The notes: a model not told the origin generated them from the letters alone. 64,000 nt of DNA from Candidatus Nanopelagicales bacterium (GCA_018401415.1 JAGYKV010000017.1:880001-944000), one strand, 5' to 3'. Counted from the stretch's first letter, positions 20,891 through 30,251 are shown. Numbers and translations are program-made.

Positions 20891-21909
20891 ATGCCCAGCG
20901 CACCCGTCACCGGTTTCATCAGTGCCCTCCCCAAGGCCGAGTTGCACGTGCATATGCAGGGAGCCGCTTCCGTCGAGACGGTGCTCGAACTGTCACGCAA
21001 GTACCCCGAGGTCGGCCTGCCGCAAGACGAGGACGCAATGCGGGAGTTCTACCGCTTCACCGACTTCCCTACCTTCATCTCCATTATATGTCCGCGGCAC
21101 GGCTGGTGCGCACAGGCGACGACATCTATGCACTCACCATCGGACAAGCGCGGGACCTCGCTGCCGGCAATGTGCGGTACGCGGAGACCACTGTCACAGC
21201 TGACAGTCACTTAAGTGTTGGCATTGCCCCGGACGAACTCGCCGAAGCTCTGACGCGGGGGCGGTCAGATGCCCGTCGCCTGCACGGCGTGGAACTTGCA
21301 TTCGTGTACGACATCAACGGCGAGTTAGGTGTGGAGTCCGGAGAACGGCTACTTACCTGGATCGAGCAGTATCGTCCAGAAGGCTCGATCGGTTTCGGAC
21401 TCGGCGGCCCCGAGGTTGGTGTCCCCCGAAGTGCCTACGCGGACCTCTTCCGCCGCGCCCGCGATCTCGACCTGCACTGCGTGCCGCACGCCGGCGAGAC
21501 CATCGGGCCGGGCGAGGTGTGGTCCGCGATCGATCAACTGGGTGCCGAGCGAGTTGGCCACGGAATCGCGTCAGCACAGGATCCCGTACTCATGGCGACA
21601 CTCGTTGAGCGCGGGATCACACTCGAGGTGTGTCCGACGTCCAACGTGTGCACCGGCGCTGTGACGTCGCTGGCGACGCACCCATTCCCTGTCCTGCGCG
21701 AGGCGGGTATCCGACTCACACTCAACACCGATGACCCCGGAATGTTCAGCACCGACATCAACACGGAGTACGCAATCGCCCACGACATCTTCGGAGTGGA
21801 CGCAGCCGGGCTCGCCGAGCTTGCCCGCGAGTCGGTGCGGTCGTCATTCGCGCCCGCCAACATCCGGCAGTCCATCCTCAACGAAATCGACTCGGTCGAC
21901 CTGCCTTAG
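20891..21909 (+). pseudogene. Adenosine deaminase-like hydrolase, frameshifted
   Basis: Metal-dependent deaminase of the adenosine/aminodeoxyfutalosine family. The first part begins at the ATG 20891 (PKAELHVHMQG, first metal histidines). The second part has HAGET, GHGIAS, CPTSNVCTGAV and NTDDPGMF, the remaining zinc and catalytic residues. One missing T near 21085 breaks the frame: restoring it gives FISIYMSAARLVRTGDD. The protein would be about 339 residues. It differs clearly from the second deaminase at 41748, so it is not a simple duplicate. The base composition here looks GC-richer than the flanks. Confidence 0.83.
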
Positions 21910-21939
21910 TAGACCTGCCTTAGTAGACCTAACACATCT

Positions 21940-21990
21940 GTCACCGAATGGAACAAGATCTTGAATGCCGATCGGTTCGGCATCAAGTAG
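21940..21990 (+). pseudogene. Remnant of a second katG 3' end
   Basis: Seventeen codons ending in TAG read VTEWNKILNADRFGIK, against [15 protein letters not shown] at the end of katG (17569). At DNA level the stretch from TGGAACAAG to CGATCGGTT is almost identical. No other katG sequence precedes it: the adenosine deaminase stop lies only 30 bases upstream. A short duplication (CCTGCCTTAGTAGA twice) also lies between them. Confidence 0.7.
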
Positions 21991-21998
21991 TAACACCT

Positions 21999-23924
21999 CT
22001 ACTCAATTAACCCGCTGAGACCTCTGCTGAATCCATTACGTGCGAGAGGAGGCCGGCGCAGCAACGGAGTAATTTCCTCTAAGACTCCGACATCTTCGAT
22101 GGTGCTCGGTACAGGTTCGGGCCGCCCATCAGCGATCCCCCGCATCGTCTTGCGCAAGATCTTGCCCGAGCGAGTTTTAGGCAGAGCCGGAACAACGATC
22201 ACCTCCTTCAACACCGCCACCGGCCCCACCTGGCGCCGCACTTCTTCTACAACATTCTGCGCTAATTCCACCGGATCGATTGTGCTGCCAGCTTTCACGA
22301 CGACGAGGGCCAGCGGCACCTGGCCCTTGATTTCGTCGAATACTCCGACCACTGCGCACTCGGCCACGTCGGGATGAGCGGCAACCACGGCCTCGAGGGA
22401 TCCTGTAGATAGGCGGTGGCCTGCCACGTTGATGACGTCATCGGTGCGGCCCATAACAAAAATGAAACCGTCCTCATCTAAAAATCCGCCATCGCCGGTC
22501 GAGTAATAGCCGGGAAACTCGATGAGATACGCATCGATGTAGCGCTGGTCGTCACCCCACAGGGTGGGAAGAGTTCCTGGCGGCATAGGTAAAGCAATGG
22601 CGATTGCGCCATCGACATTCGGTGCAACCGGGATACCCGAATCATCGAGCACAACTAGGTCGTAGCCGGGGACAGCGCGCGATGGTGATCCGACTTTGAT
22701 GGGTGCGTGCGCGAGTCCACGCATAGTTGAGGCGATCGGCCAACCTGTCTCGGTTTGCCACCAGTTATCCACGATGGGAACCCCGAGGTGATTGGTGGCC
22801 CACACAAACGTGTCGGGGTCAAGGCGTTCACCAGCAAGAAACAGTGAGCGAAGACTCGAGATGTCGCGTCCGCGCAAGAGTTCTCCGTTGGGATCCACCT
22901 TTTTAATTGCCCGGATTGCCGTGGGCGCGGTGAACAAACCACTCACGTCGTGCTCTTCGATGACCCGCCAAAAGGCACCGGCGTCGGGTGTTCCGATCGG
23001 CTTGCCTTCATACAAAACTGTGGTTGCACCTGAAATCAGCGGGGCATAAACGATGTAGGAGTGACCAACCACCCACCCAACGTCAGAGGCCGACCACCAC
23101 ACATCGTCAGCGCTCATTCCGTAGATGTTCGGGAAGGACCATGCCATAGCAACCGCATGACCCCCGTTATCGCGCACGATCCCTTTGGGTCGACCCGTGG
23201 TGCCGGAGGTATAGAGGATGTAGAGCGGGTCTGTTGAGTTCACCATCACGGGCGCGTGGGGCGTGGCGTGCGCCATGGCCTCGTGCCAATCAACCCATTC
23301 GTGCGCCGCGGCGGCTCGATGTTGCTCTCGCTGAATGAGTACCACATGCGCTGGTTCATGGGATGCAAGTCGCAGCGCCTCTTCCAACAGCGGCACGTAC
23401 TCCACGATGTGATTTGGCTCCACGCCGCACGATGCGGTGATGACAACCGTCGGTGTGGCGTCATCGATTCGGTGGGCCAACTCTGCGGCGGCAAAACCAC
23501 CGAAGACCACCGAGTGGACTGCACCCAGCCGCGCGCAGCCGAGCATTGCTGCAATGGTTTCGGGGATCATCGGCAAGTACAGGAGCACTCGATCACCTCG
23601 CTGCACCCCCAGATCCGCAAGCATCCCCGCGCATCGTTCAACCAGATCAAGTAATTGCGTATACGTGATGGTGCGTTGACTGTTCGTTAGGGGGCTGTCG
23701 TAAATGATCGCCGCTTTATCGCCGAGACCCGCAGCAACATGACGATCCACCGCGTTGACACTGGTGTTGAGCTGGCCGTCAGGAAACCACCGATAAAGCG
23801 GAGAGTTCGACTCATCGATTGCCACCTGCGGAGCGACATCCCAGTCGATCATGTCGGTCGCGGCGAGCCAAAACGCGAGCGGATCCTGACGCCAGCGGTC
23901 GCGCACCTGAACGCAGGTCTCCAT
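21999..23924 (-). CDS. Propionyl-CoA/acetyl-CoA synthetase (AMP-forming)
   Basis: 641 residues, the length of ACS/PrpE enzymes. Visible are the AMP-binding P-loop YTSGTTGRPKG, the DNWWQTETGWPI motif, the hinge region YYSTGDGG and the C-terminal PKTRSGKILRK with the catalytic, acetylatable lysine. The N-terminal sequence and overall pattern are closer to propionate-CoA ligases (PrpE/ACSS3) than to classic Acs, but the acyl pocket cannot be read with certainty. Propionyl-CoA from this enzyme could feed the mutase at 47.5 kb. The stop is 9 bases from the katG remnant. Confidence 0.88.
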   Translation of the reverse strand: METCVQVRDRWRQDPLAFWLAATDMIDWDVAPQVAIDESNSPLYRWFPDGQLNTSVNAVDRHVAAGLGDKAAIIYDSPLTNSQRTITYTQLLDLVERCAGMLADLGVQRGDRVLLYLPMIPETIAAMLGCARLGAVHSVVFGGFAAAELAHRIDDATPTVVITASCGVEPNHIVEYVPLLEEALRLASHEPAHVVLIQREQHRAAAAHEWVDWHEAMAHATPHAPVMVNSTDPLYILYTSGTTGRPKGIVRDNGGHAVAMAWSFPNIYGMSADDVWWSASDVGWVVGHSYIVYAPLISGATTVLYEGKPIGTPDAGAFWRVIEEHDVSGLFTAPTAIRAIKKVDPNGELLRGRDISSLRSLFLAGERLDPDTFVWATNHLGVPIVDNWWQTETGWPIASTMRGLAHAPIKVGSPSRAVPGYDLVVLDDSGIPVAPNVDGAIAIALPMPPGTLPTLWGDDQRYIDAYLIEFPGYYSTGDGGFLDEDGFIFVMGRTDDVINVAGHRLSTGSLEAVVAAHPDVAECAVVGVFDEIKGQVPLALVVVKAGSTIDPVELAQNVVEEVRRQVGPVAVLKEVIVVPALPKTRSGKILRKTMRGIADGRPEPVPSTIEDVGVLEEITPLLRRPPLARNGFSRGLSGLIE

Positions 23925-24099
23925 GGTCTACTCCTCGACTCGGTCCACTCATGCCGGGAACCACCGCCACACTAGTAGTCCTCCGGCCGCTGTGACCAGA
24001 AACCACGTGGATTGTTGCTGTGCGTGTTATATGCGGCAACATGTCAAGTTCGTGGAGGTGTACGCCCGGGCCGAAGGGGCCTGACCGCAAGGAGTGTGC

Positions 24100-24711
24100 A
24101 TGACCAGGTTAAGTAGTGGGGCGTTGGCCGTTATGGGTGCAAGCGTGTTCGCAGTGGCGTTGACGGTCGGTGGCGCAGGTGCTGCGGGGGCCGCGCCAAC
24201 ATCGGGACGGATCCAGACCATGCAGGATTTCAAGGGCGGATGGCTGACTTCGCTGACGGGCTTCCAAGACGGTGATCCGGTTAGTTTGCAGCATCGAATG
24301 ATAGTTCGCAAGGTCAAAGAGTCGGCTGCGGTTGCGTGGGAACAGTGGCGTGACTGCGCGGATCATGCGGCCAAGTGCAAGGCGAGCAAAGCGACCGGCG
24401 ATGGCTGGAGTTCCCCGTCGCGAGTCCTGCTGGTCATGGAGACCACGGGAGTCGTGCATGGGGTTGGTGCGACCGGGACGATCATGCTCACTCCGGCCGG
24501 GGATGGGTTCAGCGCGGTCATGATGTCGAGTGGGCAACGGGACAGCGTGACAACAACGCCTACTCCGACAACGTCCGGGCTGTCACCGTTCGCCCCGAGG
24601 GTCTCATCAAGCACCGAATCTACGCCTGTTTTTGGACCACTTTATGGTACGCAATACGCCGCGGCAGGCCCGACCGCGTATTGCCCTTCATCTGTTTTCC
24701 GTGACGCCTGA
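24100..24711 (+). CDS. Secreted hypothetical protein, probably frameshifted near its end
   Basis: An ATG at 24100 follows AAGGAG. A signal peptide is clear (basic start, ALAVMGASVFAVALTVGG, cleavage near AGAAPTS). The mature part is rich in beta-type repeats (TGVVHGVGATGTIMLTP, FSAVMMSSGQRD) like small extracellular barrel proteins. Near 24540 the sense frame appears to shift: another frame continues NNAYSDNVRAVTVRPEG, and its stop is near 24704. The last 30 or so residues in either frame look degenerate. It borders the tRNA-repeat array. Confidence 0.5.
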   Translation: MTRLSSGALAVMGASVFAVALTVGGAGAAGAAPTSGRIQTMQDFKGGWLTSLTGFQDGDPVSLQHRMIVRKVKESAAVAWEQWRDCADHAAKCKASKATGDGWSSPSRVLLVMETTGVVHGVGATGTIMLTPAGDGFSAVMMSSGQRDSVTTTPTPTTSGLSPFAPRVSSSTESTPVFGPLYGTQYAAAGPTAYCPSSVFRDA

Positions 24712-24828
24712 TCCGTTCAACGGACGCTAGTACGTTCCCGATTCCCACCAGCGAGTGAAGGGACGCAGCACAGCAGGCAAGTCCCTGCGGCGCTGCACGC
24801 AAGGGCAAACAACCTTTGGTACATAAAA

Positions 24829-24871
24829 GTGGGGCGGGTCGGGCTCGAACCGACGACGACCGAATTATGAG
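24829..24871 (-). repeat. tRNA-Met 3' fragment, copy 1 (43 bases)
   Basis: An exact direct copy of the tRNA-Met gene from the anticodon loop to the discriminator plus one flanking base, in the same orientation as the intact gene at 36701. It lacks the 5' half, so it cannot make a tRNA. It is the outermost (left) copy and may be the oldest attachment-site remnant. Confidence 0.88.
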
Positions 24872-25137
24872 GTCTGAATGTCCTCAGCGCTGTGCATCCC
24901 TCTAAAGACGTCCTCACTTTTGGTCGAAGTTCGGACGTCTTGAACAAAGCCAAAAAGACGAAAAAGTGGAAGCAGCTTCGCAGTGGTACTTAATGCGCGG
25001 GAACGGCTACGCGTTAACCACCTTCGTTGCGCTATTTGCGATCATGGGAGCCCTAACGCTCCCCCCAGTTTGCGTCAGGTGCTGGTGTCGTAGCGAGTTG
25101 GGCAAATAAATCATCTGGCAGGCGTATTCTTGAAGGT

Positions 25138-25326
25138 GTGGATATCCCCTCTATTCCAGATCAAGCACGGCCAAATCCGGCCGCTAGTTCCGAAGACTGG
25201 CGTGGAGTGGACATCGCCCAGATTCGACGTCAAATTCAAATGACTCCTGCGGAACGTCTTCGTCACATGACGCAAGTAACGAACCAGATGAGACGGATCC
25301 AACGAGCTGCGCATCGTGGACGCTGA
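25138..25326 (+). CDS. Small hypothetical protein, possible antitoxin partner
   Basis: 62 residues starting at GTG. The end (TPAERLRHMTQVTNQMRRIQRAAHRGR) is a basic helix typical of small proteins encoded before nucleotidyltransferases in accessory DNA. It overlaps the next gene by 11 bases. A shorter form from the ATG at 25240 is possible. The antitoxin role is inferred from the gene pair only. Confidence 0.6.
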   Translation: MDIPSIPDQARPNPAASSEDWRGVDIAQIRRQIQMTPAERLRHMTQVTNQMRRIQRAAHRGR

Positions 25327-25858
25327 GGAAGCCTCGGGTGTTGAGTTTCGCCCGTGGGAGATCATGCGCATCCTTAATGAGGAAGACGTCCGCTACGTGG
25401 TCATCGGAGGAATCGCAGCTGTGCTCCACGGATCATCATTGCCAACACAAGATGTGGACATTCTTCCGCTTCGTGATGCGGGGAATCTTGATCGGCTTGG
25501 CCGAGCCCTCACCCGAATGGGTGCCCAGATCCGAACAACTCAAGATCCAGTTGCGACACCCATCGACGGACCTTTCCTTAATGCAATGCCGCTCATGTTG
25601 AACCTCGTCACACAGTTCGGGGACCTAGATCTTGCATTCGATCCCGCAGGGCCCAGGACAGGATTCAATGACTGGAATGCCAATGCCACCGCACTAGATA
25701 TAGGCGACAACCTCATTGTTCGTGTTGCGGCACTTGCCGATGTCATTGATTCGAAAGCGGCGGCAAATCGGTTAAAAGATCAACGCGCACTCCCCTACTT
25801 GGAGTCACTGCAAGAGCAACTACGGGACGAGGCTACGCGCGCAGCAGACAAAACGTGA
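25316..25858 (+). CDS. Nucleotidyltransferase-fold protein (AbiEii/MenT-like)
   Basis: 180 residues starting at GTG inside the preceding gene. The motif YVVIGGIAAVLHGSSLPTQDVDILP is the classic GG...DxD of nucleotidyltransferases, and DLDLAFDPAG gives a third acidic position. The segment VAALADVIDSKAAANRLKDQRALPYLESL matches the helix that closes the active site in this family. The cassette is bounded by tRNA fragments on both sides; the stop at 25858 touches the next fragment. It is probably the toxin of a pair with the 62-residue protein. Confidence 0.78.
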   Translation: MDAEEASGVEFRPWEIMRILNEEDVRYVVIGGIAAVLHGSSLPTQDVDILPLRDAGNLDRLGRALTRMGAQIRTTQDPVATPIDGPFLNAMPLMLNLVTQFGDLDLAFDPAGPRTGFNDWNANATALDIGDNLIVRVAALADVIDSKAAANRLKDQRALPYLESLQEQLRDEATRAADKT

Positions 25859-25887
25859 GTGGGGCGGGTCGGGCTCGAACCGACGAC
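25859..25887 (-). repeat. tRNA-Met 3' fragment, copy 2 (29 bases)
   Basis: Exact copy of the T-arm and acceptor 3' strand of the tRNA at 36701. After it comes a conserved flank (TGGTGTGGATAACTCAAG) that also follows copy 4, so these two copies share the same cassette entry side. Confidence 0.88.
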
Positions 25888-25977
25888 TCACGGATGGTGT
25901 GGATAACTCAAGTTCTCATTGGCTAGAAAAAAGATGCTTTCATCCAGTTCTTGACCTTTATTTGTGTGGCGCATAAT

Positions 25978-26223
25978 ATGAGACAGAAGGAAGTTCGTTT
26001 CACTAAATCGGCGCGAAAGCATCGTATTGGCAAAGCTCACGTCCTTTTTGTCTTGGAGAGTTGTGAACCAATCACCGTATTACCCAGTGATGGCGAAGAC
26101 CAAAAGCTTCTCTGGATTGGGTATGACGACCGTGGTGTGGAACTTGAAGTAGTGGCATTAGAACTAGCGGAATACATTTTAGTAATTCATGTGATGCCAA
26201 GGTCCTTTAGAGGGAGGCACTAA
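25978..26223 (+). CDS. Putative type II toxin, small RelE/BrnT-like protein (copy 1)
   Basis: 81 residues from the ATG at 25978. The pattern is KSARKHRIGKAHVLFVLE, then LWIGYDDRGVELEVVALE and a final VIHVMPRSFRG, typical of small toxins paired with ribbon-helix-helix antitoxins. The family name is tentative. Upstream, TTGACC - 17 bases - TAATAT is a near-ideal promoter, but its -10 box overlaps the ATG, so either the start lies elsewhere or transcription begins further upstream. The stop overlaps the antitoxin start (TAATG). A second copy at 34050 differs at only a few residues. Confidence 0.72.
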   Translation: MRQKEVRFTKSARKHRIGKAHVLFVLESCEPITVLPSDGEDQKLLWIGYDDRGVELEVVALELAEYILVIHVMPRSFRGRH

Positions 26224-26516
26224 TGGCTAATTCTAAATATGTCTTGGGCAAAGACATCGATTTAGATAAGGAAGTAATTCGCGATAGCGCAGGCAAACGA
26301 ATCACTAGCAAGCGTGCAGAAAAAATTGCAGAAGAATTCATCGCACAAGTTGTTGGTCGCCCCTCCTTAACTGGACCTTCAAGAGTTTCTCCTGAAATTA
26401 AGGCTAGAGTCCCAGAAAAATTGAAGAAAGCCCTTGAGAAGGAAGCCAAACGGCAAGGCCAAACGCCCTCGGCATTGATTCGCCAGGCCTTAGAGGAGTT
26501 TCTCGATACAGCTTGA
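26223..26516 (+). CDS. Ribbon-helix-helix (CopG-type) antitoxin (copy 1)
   Basis: 97 residues. The N-terminal half (VLGKDIDLDKEVIRDSAGKRIT) is the likely toxin-binding part. The C-terminal half (VSPEIKARVPEKLKKALEKEA followed by SALIRQALEEFL) is a ribbon-helix-helix DNA-binding domain, so it probably represses the operon. AGGGAGG precedes the ATG. The toxin-first order is unusual for type II systems but common for BrnT/BrnA-like pairs. The gene ends 34 bases before the next tRNA fragment. Confidence 0.78.
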   Translation: MANSKYVLGKDIDLDKEVIRDSAGKRITSKRAEKIAEEFIAQVVGRPSLTGPSRVSPEIKARVPEKLKKALEKEAKRQGQTPSALIRQALEEFLDTA

Positions 26517-26550
26517 TGTCAAGCATCAGCCGAAACAACACAAAACATGA

Positions 26551-26595
26551 GTGGGGCGGGTCGGGCTCGAACCGACGACGACCGAATTATGAGTT
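26551..26595 (-). repeat. tRNA-Met 3' fragment, copy 3 (45 bases)
   Basis: Exact copy of the tRNA from the anticodon loop through the discriminator. The preceding bases (CAACACAAAACATGA) also precede copy 5, so both close a toxin-antitoxin cassette in the same way. Confidence 0.88.
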
Positions 26596-27249
26596 GCGCG
26601 CAACAGTTTCACAGCGATTCCAGGCGACTCATGGTGTGTCCGACCCGCCTTACCACGCCTAAGAAATAGGAATCCTGGTGATTCAGATTGCGTCATTAAG
26701 AGTCATATCTTTGCCTGTTAGAAGAGTGTTAGAAAAGAGTTGTCTCCGCTTTTGCAGGTCCAGCTGTTCCTCCCCCACCCTGGACCTACGCATTACGAGT
26801 ATCTGTCTACGTTTGCAGCATGCACGAATAAGTGTCATGAAGTCTCACGAATTAACGTATGATTTTTCATCACGCGAAATAACGAAGCACTGCACTTCAG
26901 TGTGAGGAGTTAGTAGAAAAGTTAGAATGCAAGCAATCATGGATGCGCGACTTGTCAAGGGTTGACTCAGGATCTCGACTTGATCGCAGACTATTCTACG
27001 ACTCGGAATTACGCAGATCAAACTGCTCGACTGTGGCTGCATGAGGCAGGTGGTGCCCGAGTCCGCGGGCTGGACTCTGGCAACCAGTAGGTCAGTAGGA
27101 ACGATCCCCGCTGCTTGATCCTTCTCACATCGCAGTACAAAATTGTTTGAAATATTGAATCAGGCACCCAAATATGGCCTTTGTTCACAAGGCTGGACTG
27201 AATTGATTGATGAACTCATTGACTTCAACTTCGTTTCATTAATAGAGTC
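26596..27249. other. Intergenic stretch, possible short relic
   Basis: No convincing gene is seen. On the plus strand near 26955-27090 a short frame reads DLIADYSTTRNYADQTARLWLHE before a stop, which looks protein-like but has no start and could be a decayed gene. AT-rich sequence near 26850-26890 and 27140-27250 could hold promoters. Confidence 0.4.
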
Positions 27250-28386
27250 ATGTTCATGAAAACGGGGATAATTACGGTTTTGCTCGCATGCACTCTCACC
27301 CTTTCGGGAGTCAGTTTCGGTGTAGCCCAAGCGGCACCGCGGCCAAGTGGGAAATGTGAACAGGTCGGTGCGAAGAAGATATTTAAGAATCAAACCTTCG
27401 TGTGCACGAAACGAGGCAAGAAACTGATTTGGGTATTAAGGACTCCTCGACCCTCGAAACCTGCCGCTGTGCCTGCCTCGAACACAGAATCAGACGATCC
27501 AGTGACCGCCAAGATTGATCGAATGATGGCAGACCTTCCAATGCCAAATCAGAATGTACAAATGCCACCGATGCGTTTCATATTGGAAAATCCAGGTGAT
27601 CAAGAGTTTCTTCCACGATTGGAAAAACAGTTTCTCTACCTTGCTCAGGCTTTCCCAGAAATGAATTGGGCGAAGACCGGAGTTGCTTTCATCCCTCGTA
27701 CTCCCAATTGGTTAGCCACCACAATGCGTGAACAAGGTTGTCCTGAACGCGTTGTGCAACGAATCATGGGTTACTACAACACACAGGCTTATGAATGGGG
27801 AACTTCTATATTGGATTGCAACCCGGACTTCGGGCCAACAGCAGTGATGGGGCTTAATTTGGGCGTTGGGGGTCAGCCAGGATTCAGGTGGGACATGCTC
27901 GTTTCGCAGGAGTTCTTGGGATTATTTCAATCAACGAGATTCGCATCAAACCCAATTGCTATTAATAGTCCCCATCCGATTGGTTGGTGGGACGTGAACA
28001 TGCCATCTTGGATGCGTGAAGGTGTCCAACCCGTGTGGAATTCCATGGCCACCGCCATGCAAACAAGAAAATGGGACCTGATTCGTGTCTTTCCATTTTA
28101 CGTTTGCGGGACAGGGGTGCTTCGCGATTACGCTCCAATGTCAACCAGTTGGGGCTGTCACTACATACTCGGCGCGGAGGCTGTTGAATTGATGGTGGCG
28201 CTCTATGGATGGGACGCACCGGCAACTTGGTGGGGAAGCTTCGGGAATCAACGAGATCCGTATGTCGCATTTAAGAATGCTTATGGTGACGACTACGACA
28301 CCTTCGAACATTATGCAACCGAGTTCTTCCAATGGCGGGCCAACAATGTTCCCATGTCCCAGGAGTTACTCAGCAGACTTCGTTAG
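27250..28386 (+). CDS. Secreted hypothetical protein with N-terminal Cys/Trp segment
   Basis: 378 residues. The signal peptide (MKTGIITVLLACTLTLSG, cleavage near AQAA) is followed by KCEQVGAKKIFKNQTFVC and GKKLIWVL, a short domain common in exported proteins of planktonic actinobacteria. The rest is a soluble extracellular part with WGTSILDCNPD and WWDVNMPSWMREGVQPVWNS, reminiscent of peptidase-like or basic-secretory folds, but no metal motif is clear. A start at the next Met (27256) is equally possible. It is the first clear gene of the large cassette. Confidence 0.72.
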   Translation: MFMKTGIITVLLACTLTLSGVSFGVAQAAPRPSGKCEQVGAKKIFKNQTFVCTKRGKKLIWVLRTPRPSKPAAVPASNTESDDPVTAKIDRMMADLPMPNQNVQMPPMRFILENPGDQEFLPRLEKQFLYLAQAFPEMNWAKTGVAFIPRTPNWLATTMREQGCPERVVQRIMGYYNTQAYEWGTSILDCNPDFGPTAVMGLNLGVGGQPGFRWDMLVSQEFLGLFQSTRFASNPIAINSPHPIGWWDVNMPSWMREGVQPVWNSMATAMQTRKWDLIRVFPFYVCGTGVLRDYAPMSTSWGCHYILGAEAVELMVALYGWDAPATWWGSFGNQRDPYVAFKNAYGDDYDTFEHYATEFFQWRANNVPMSQELLSRLR

Positions 28387-28463
28387 CCTCTGCCGCCTCC
28401 GCGGGAACAGTTGCTCTTTCACTTGGCCGAGTCGTGGCACATCGCCATTGAAGAAAACGCAGT

Positions 28464-29444
28464 CTAATTATTGCCGGGTGACACATTACTGCCTTTGAGT
28501 TGCATATCAATGTCTCCAAGCTCCATCGCGTAGTACTTCTGGTCGTAGGGGTTCTTCAGTGGCCGACCCTTTTTATCAATTGGCCGACCCTTCTTATCGT
28601 AGCCCCCGAAATTAGGTCGAATGCAGCCAGTTATGTCGGACGGCCCCTTTTCGGTGCCTGCTCGGAACCAGGTCTGGTATCCAATGGTTCCTGGGAACGG
28701 ACCAGATGGTGCCACGCCAAAGGGAGAGGCCCACTGATCTGCGATGAATGCTCCTGATCCTGGGGGTGAAGAGTCTGGGATCGGAGCGTATTTGCAGATG
28801 GAAGGGATCCATTGATCTCCCCGCCAGGTTCCCCCGCTCCGGCCGCTCACGTCCGCTTCGAAACGCACGCCAAAAACAGGATCTTGAGGAAACTGCATGT
28901 ACCAAGCAACGAGATATACCCCTGGGTCCAGAGTGACCGCCGGATCCAACGGCAGGACAAAAGGTTTACTCAGATCGAATGGCACTGAATAGGTGCTGGT
29001 ATACACGTTGGTGAATCCGCCCGCTGCAACATCAAAGCCACCCTCCCGTGGTCTGGGATCTACGGGGAGCGGCGTATTGCTGTCTGACCTCCAGATGTTC
29101 ACAACTGTTGTTGCGTTGACAGAGCCTCGACCAGTCAACGTCGTGAAGTTCTGGGCACGATAGGCCATACCCAAGTACTTGGGCTTCTTTGCAAGAGCGA
29201 TTGATGCCGGATGCAGAACAACACTGGTAGCTGAAACAGTTCGGTCAAGAATAAAGCTCTGCCCGATTTGTGGTTGAAATTTGGGGTCAATGGTCCAGAA
29301 GGAATTCGGTACTCGTGCGGTGACAGTATCGATCAGTACTTCGTCTTCTTGTGCGGCAGAGACAACTGATGGGGGAGCCATCGCAATAACCACTCCCACG
29401 ACAACTGCAATAGAAGTAAGCGACGGAATCCAGCGTGTACGCAC
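28464..29444 (-). CDS. Secreted hypothetical protein
   Basis: 326 residues starting at GTG 29444, chosen because GGAGG stands 5 bases upstream; the open frame extends further but lacks a site. The signal peptide (RTRWIPSLTSIAVVVGVVIAM, cleavage near VSAAQ) is clear. The mature part is beta-rich, with FDLSKPFVLPLDPAVTLDPGVYLVAWYMQFP and a Lys/Gly-rich repeat (YDKKGRPIDKKGRPLKNP) near the C-terminus. Not recognised. It is convergent with the preceding secreted protein gene. Confidence 0.65.
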   Translation of the reverse strand: MRTRWIPSLTSIAVVVGVVIAMAPPSVVSAAQEDEVLIDTVTARVPNSFWTIDPKFQPQIGQSFILDRTVSATSVVLHPASIALAKKPKYLGMAYRAQNFTTLTGRGSVNATTVVNIWRSDSNTPLPVDPRPREGGFDVAAGGFTNVYTSTYSVPFDLSKPFVLPLDPAVTLDPGVYLVAWYMQFPQDPVFGVRFEADVSGRSGGTWRGDQWIPSICKYAPIPDSSPPGSGAFIADQWASPFGVAPSGPFPGTIGYQTWFRAGTEKGPSDITGCIRPNFGGYDKKGRPIDKKGRPLKNPYDQKYYAMELGDIDMQLKGSNVSPGNN

Positions 29445-30251
29445 AGCACCTCCACTTTTGCCCAATGTAATAAAAGGATAGAGGAAATCAAAATAGTGCG
29501 CAGTAAAGATGAACTTTCTGCGCGGGAGATAAAGGTCATTCAGCACAATCACCAGAGGGGGAACGGTTTCATGCCCACTCCTCTGCGACATGCGTCAGAA
29601 TCGTGAGAGCACTTTGGTTCACGCCAGCGCCCTCGAAGGGATGATCCGGCGGTCGTCGCTCTCCCGTTCGGCCCGGCTCATCACGCGGCGAAGAGATCCT
29701 CTTCACTCAATTCACGGATTCGAACTGTTCACACTATCCACTGCTCGAAGCGTCATGACCTGAAGACAGCACCCCGATTCGCGTTGCTGGCGCCACGGCA
29801 TCCGACCTCGATACGGGACTGACTTAGATTCCAACTTCTGAAACAAGGGTATCCGCGGCATGGCCCAACATCGACGGTTAAAAGCTCTTCACAGCGGGCA
29901 TTCGGAGATCGTCCGAGGAATCGGTGTTACCTCACTGAATGGATCCCCTGACTCCGCGGCTTTGACTTCCGCAACTATTGGCCCAACCGCTTCAATCGAC
30001 TTACGCTGAGAGTCAAAGCAGTACCGCTCGGGAAATTAGGCGCGCCCATGGTCGTAGTCCAAGACCGCGATCGTCTCCCAACAGACTTCCTGACCTAGGT
30101 CGTTTCCCTTCGTGCTGATAATCGACATGATCACGAGTTCGTCCGTGAGCCAAAGCCAACTCAATCCCTGCCTGAACTGTACGTAACTAGCAAGCATCGC
30201 CCAGCCCATAATTTGACTTGGTGTCATTGTTTGGCGTGCTGGTGTAGCCAT
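29445..30251. other. Gene-poor stretch inside the large cassette
   Basis: No convincing gene is seen. On the minus strand at 30036-30251 a 71-codon frame reads plausibly (SQIMGWAMLASYVQFRQGLSW, then LVIMSIISTKGNDLGQ) but has no ribosome site and may be a relic. The rest shows no motif. Confidence 0.4.

Noticed and set aside
24717..24953. Minus-strand frame reading through tRNA fragment 1
   Set aside because: Its central segment is simply the translated tRNA T-arm region, a common false gene at tRNA 3' ends.
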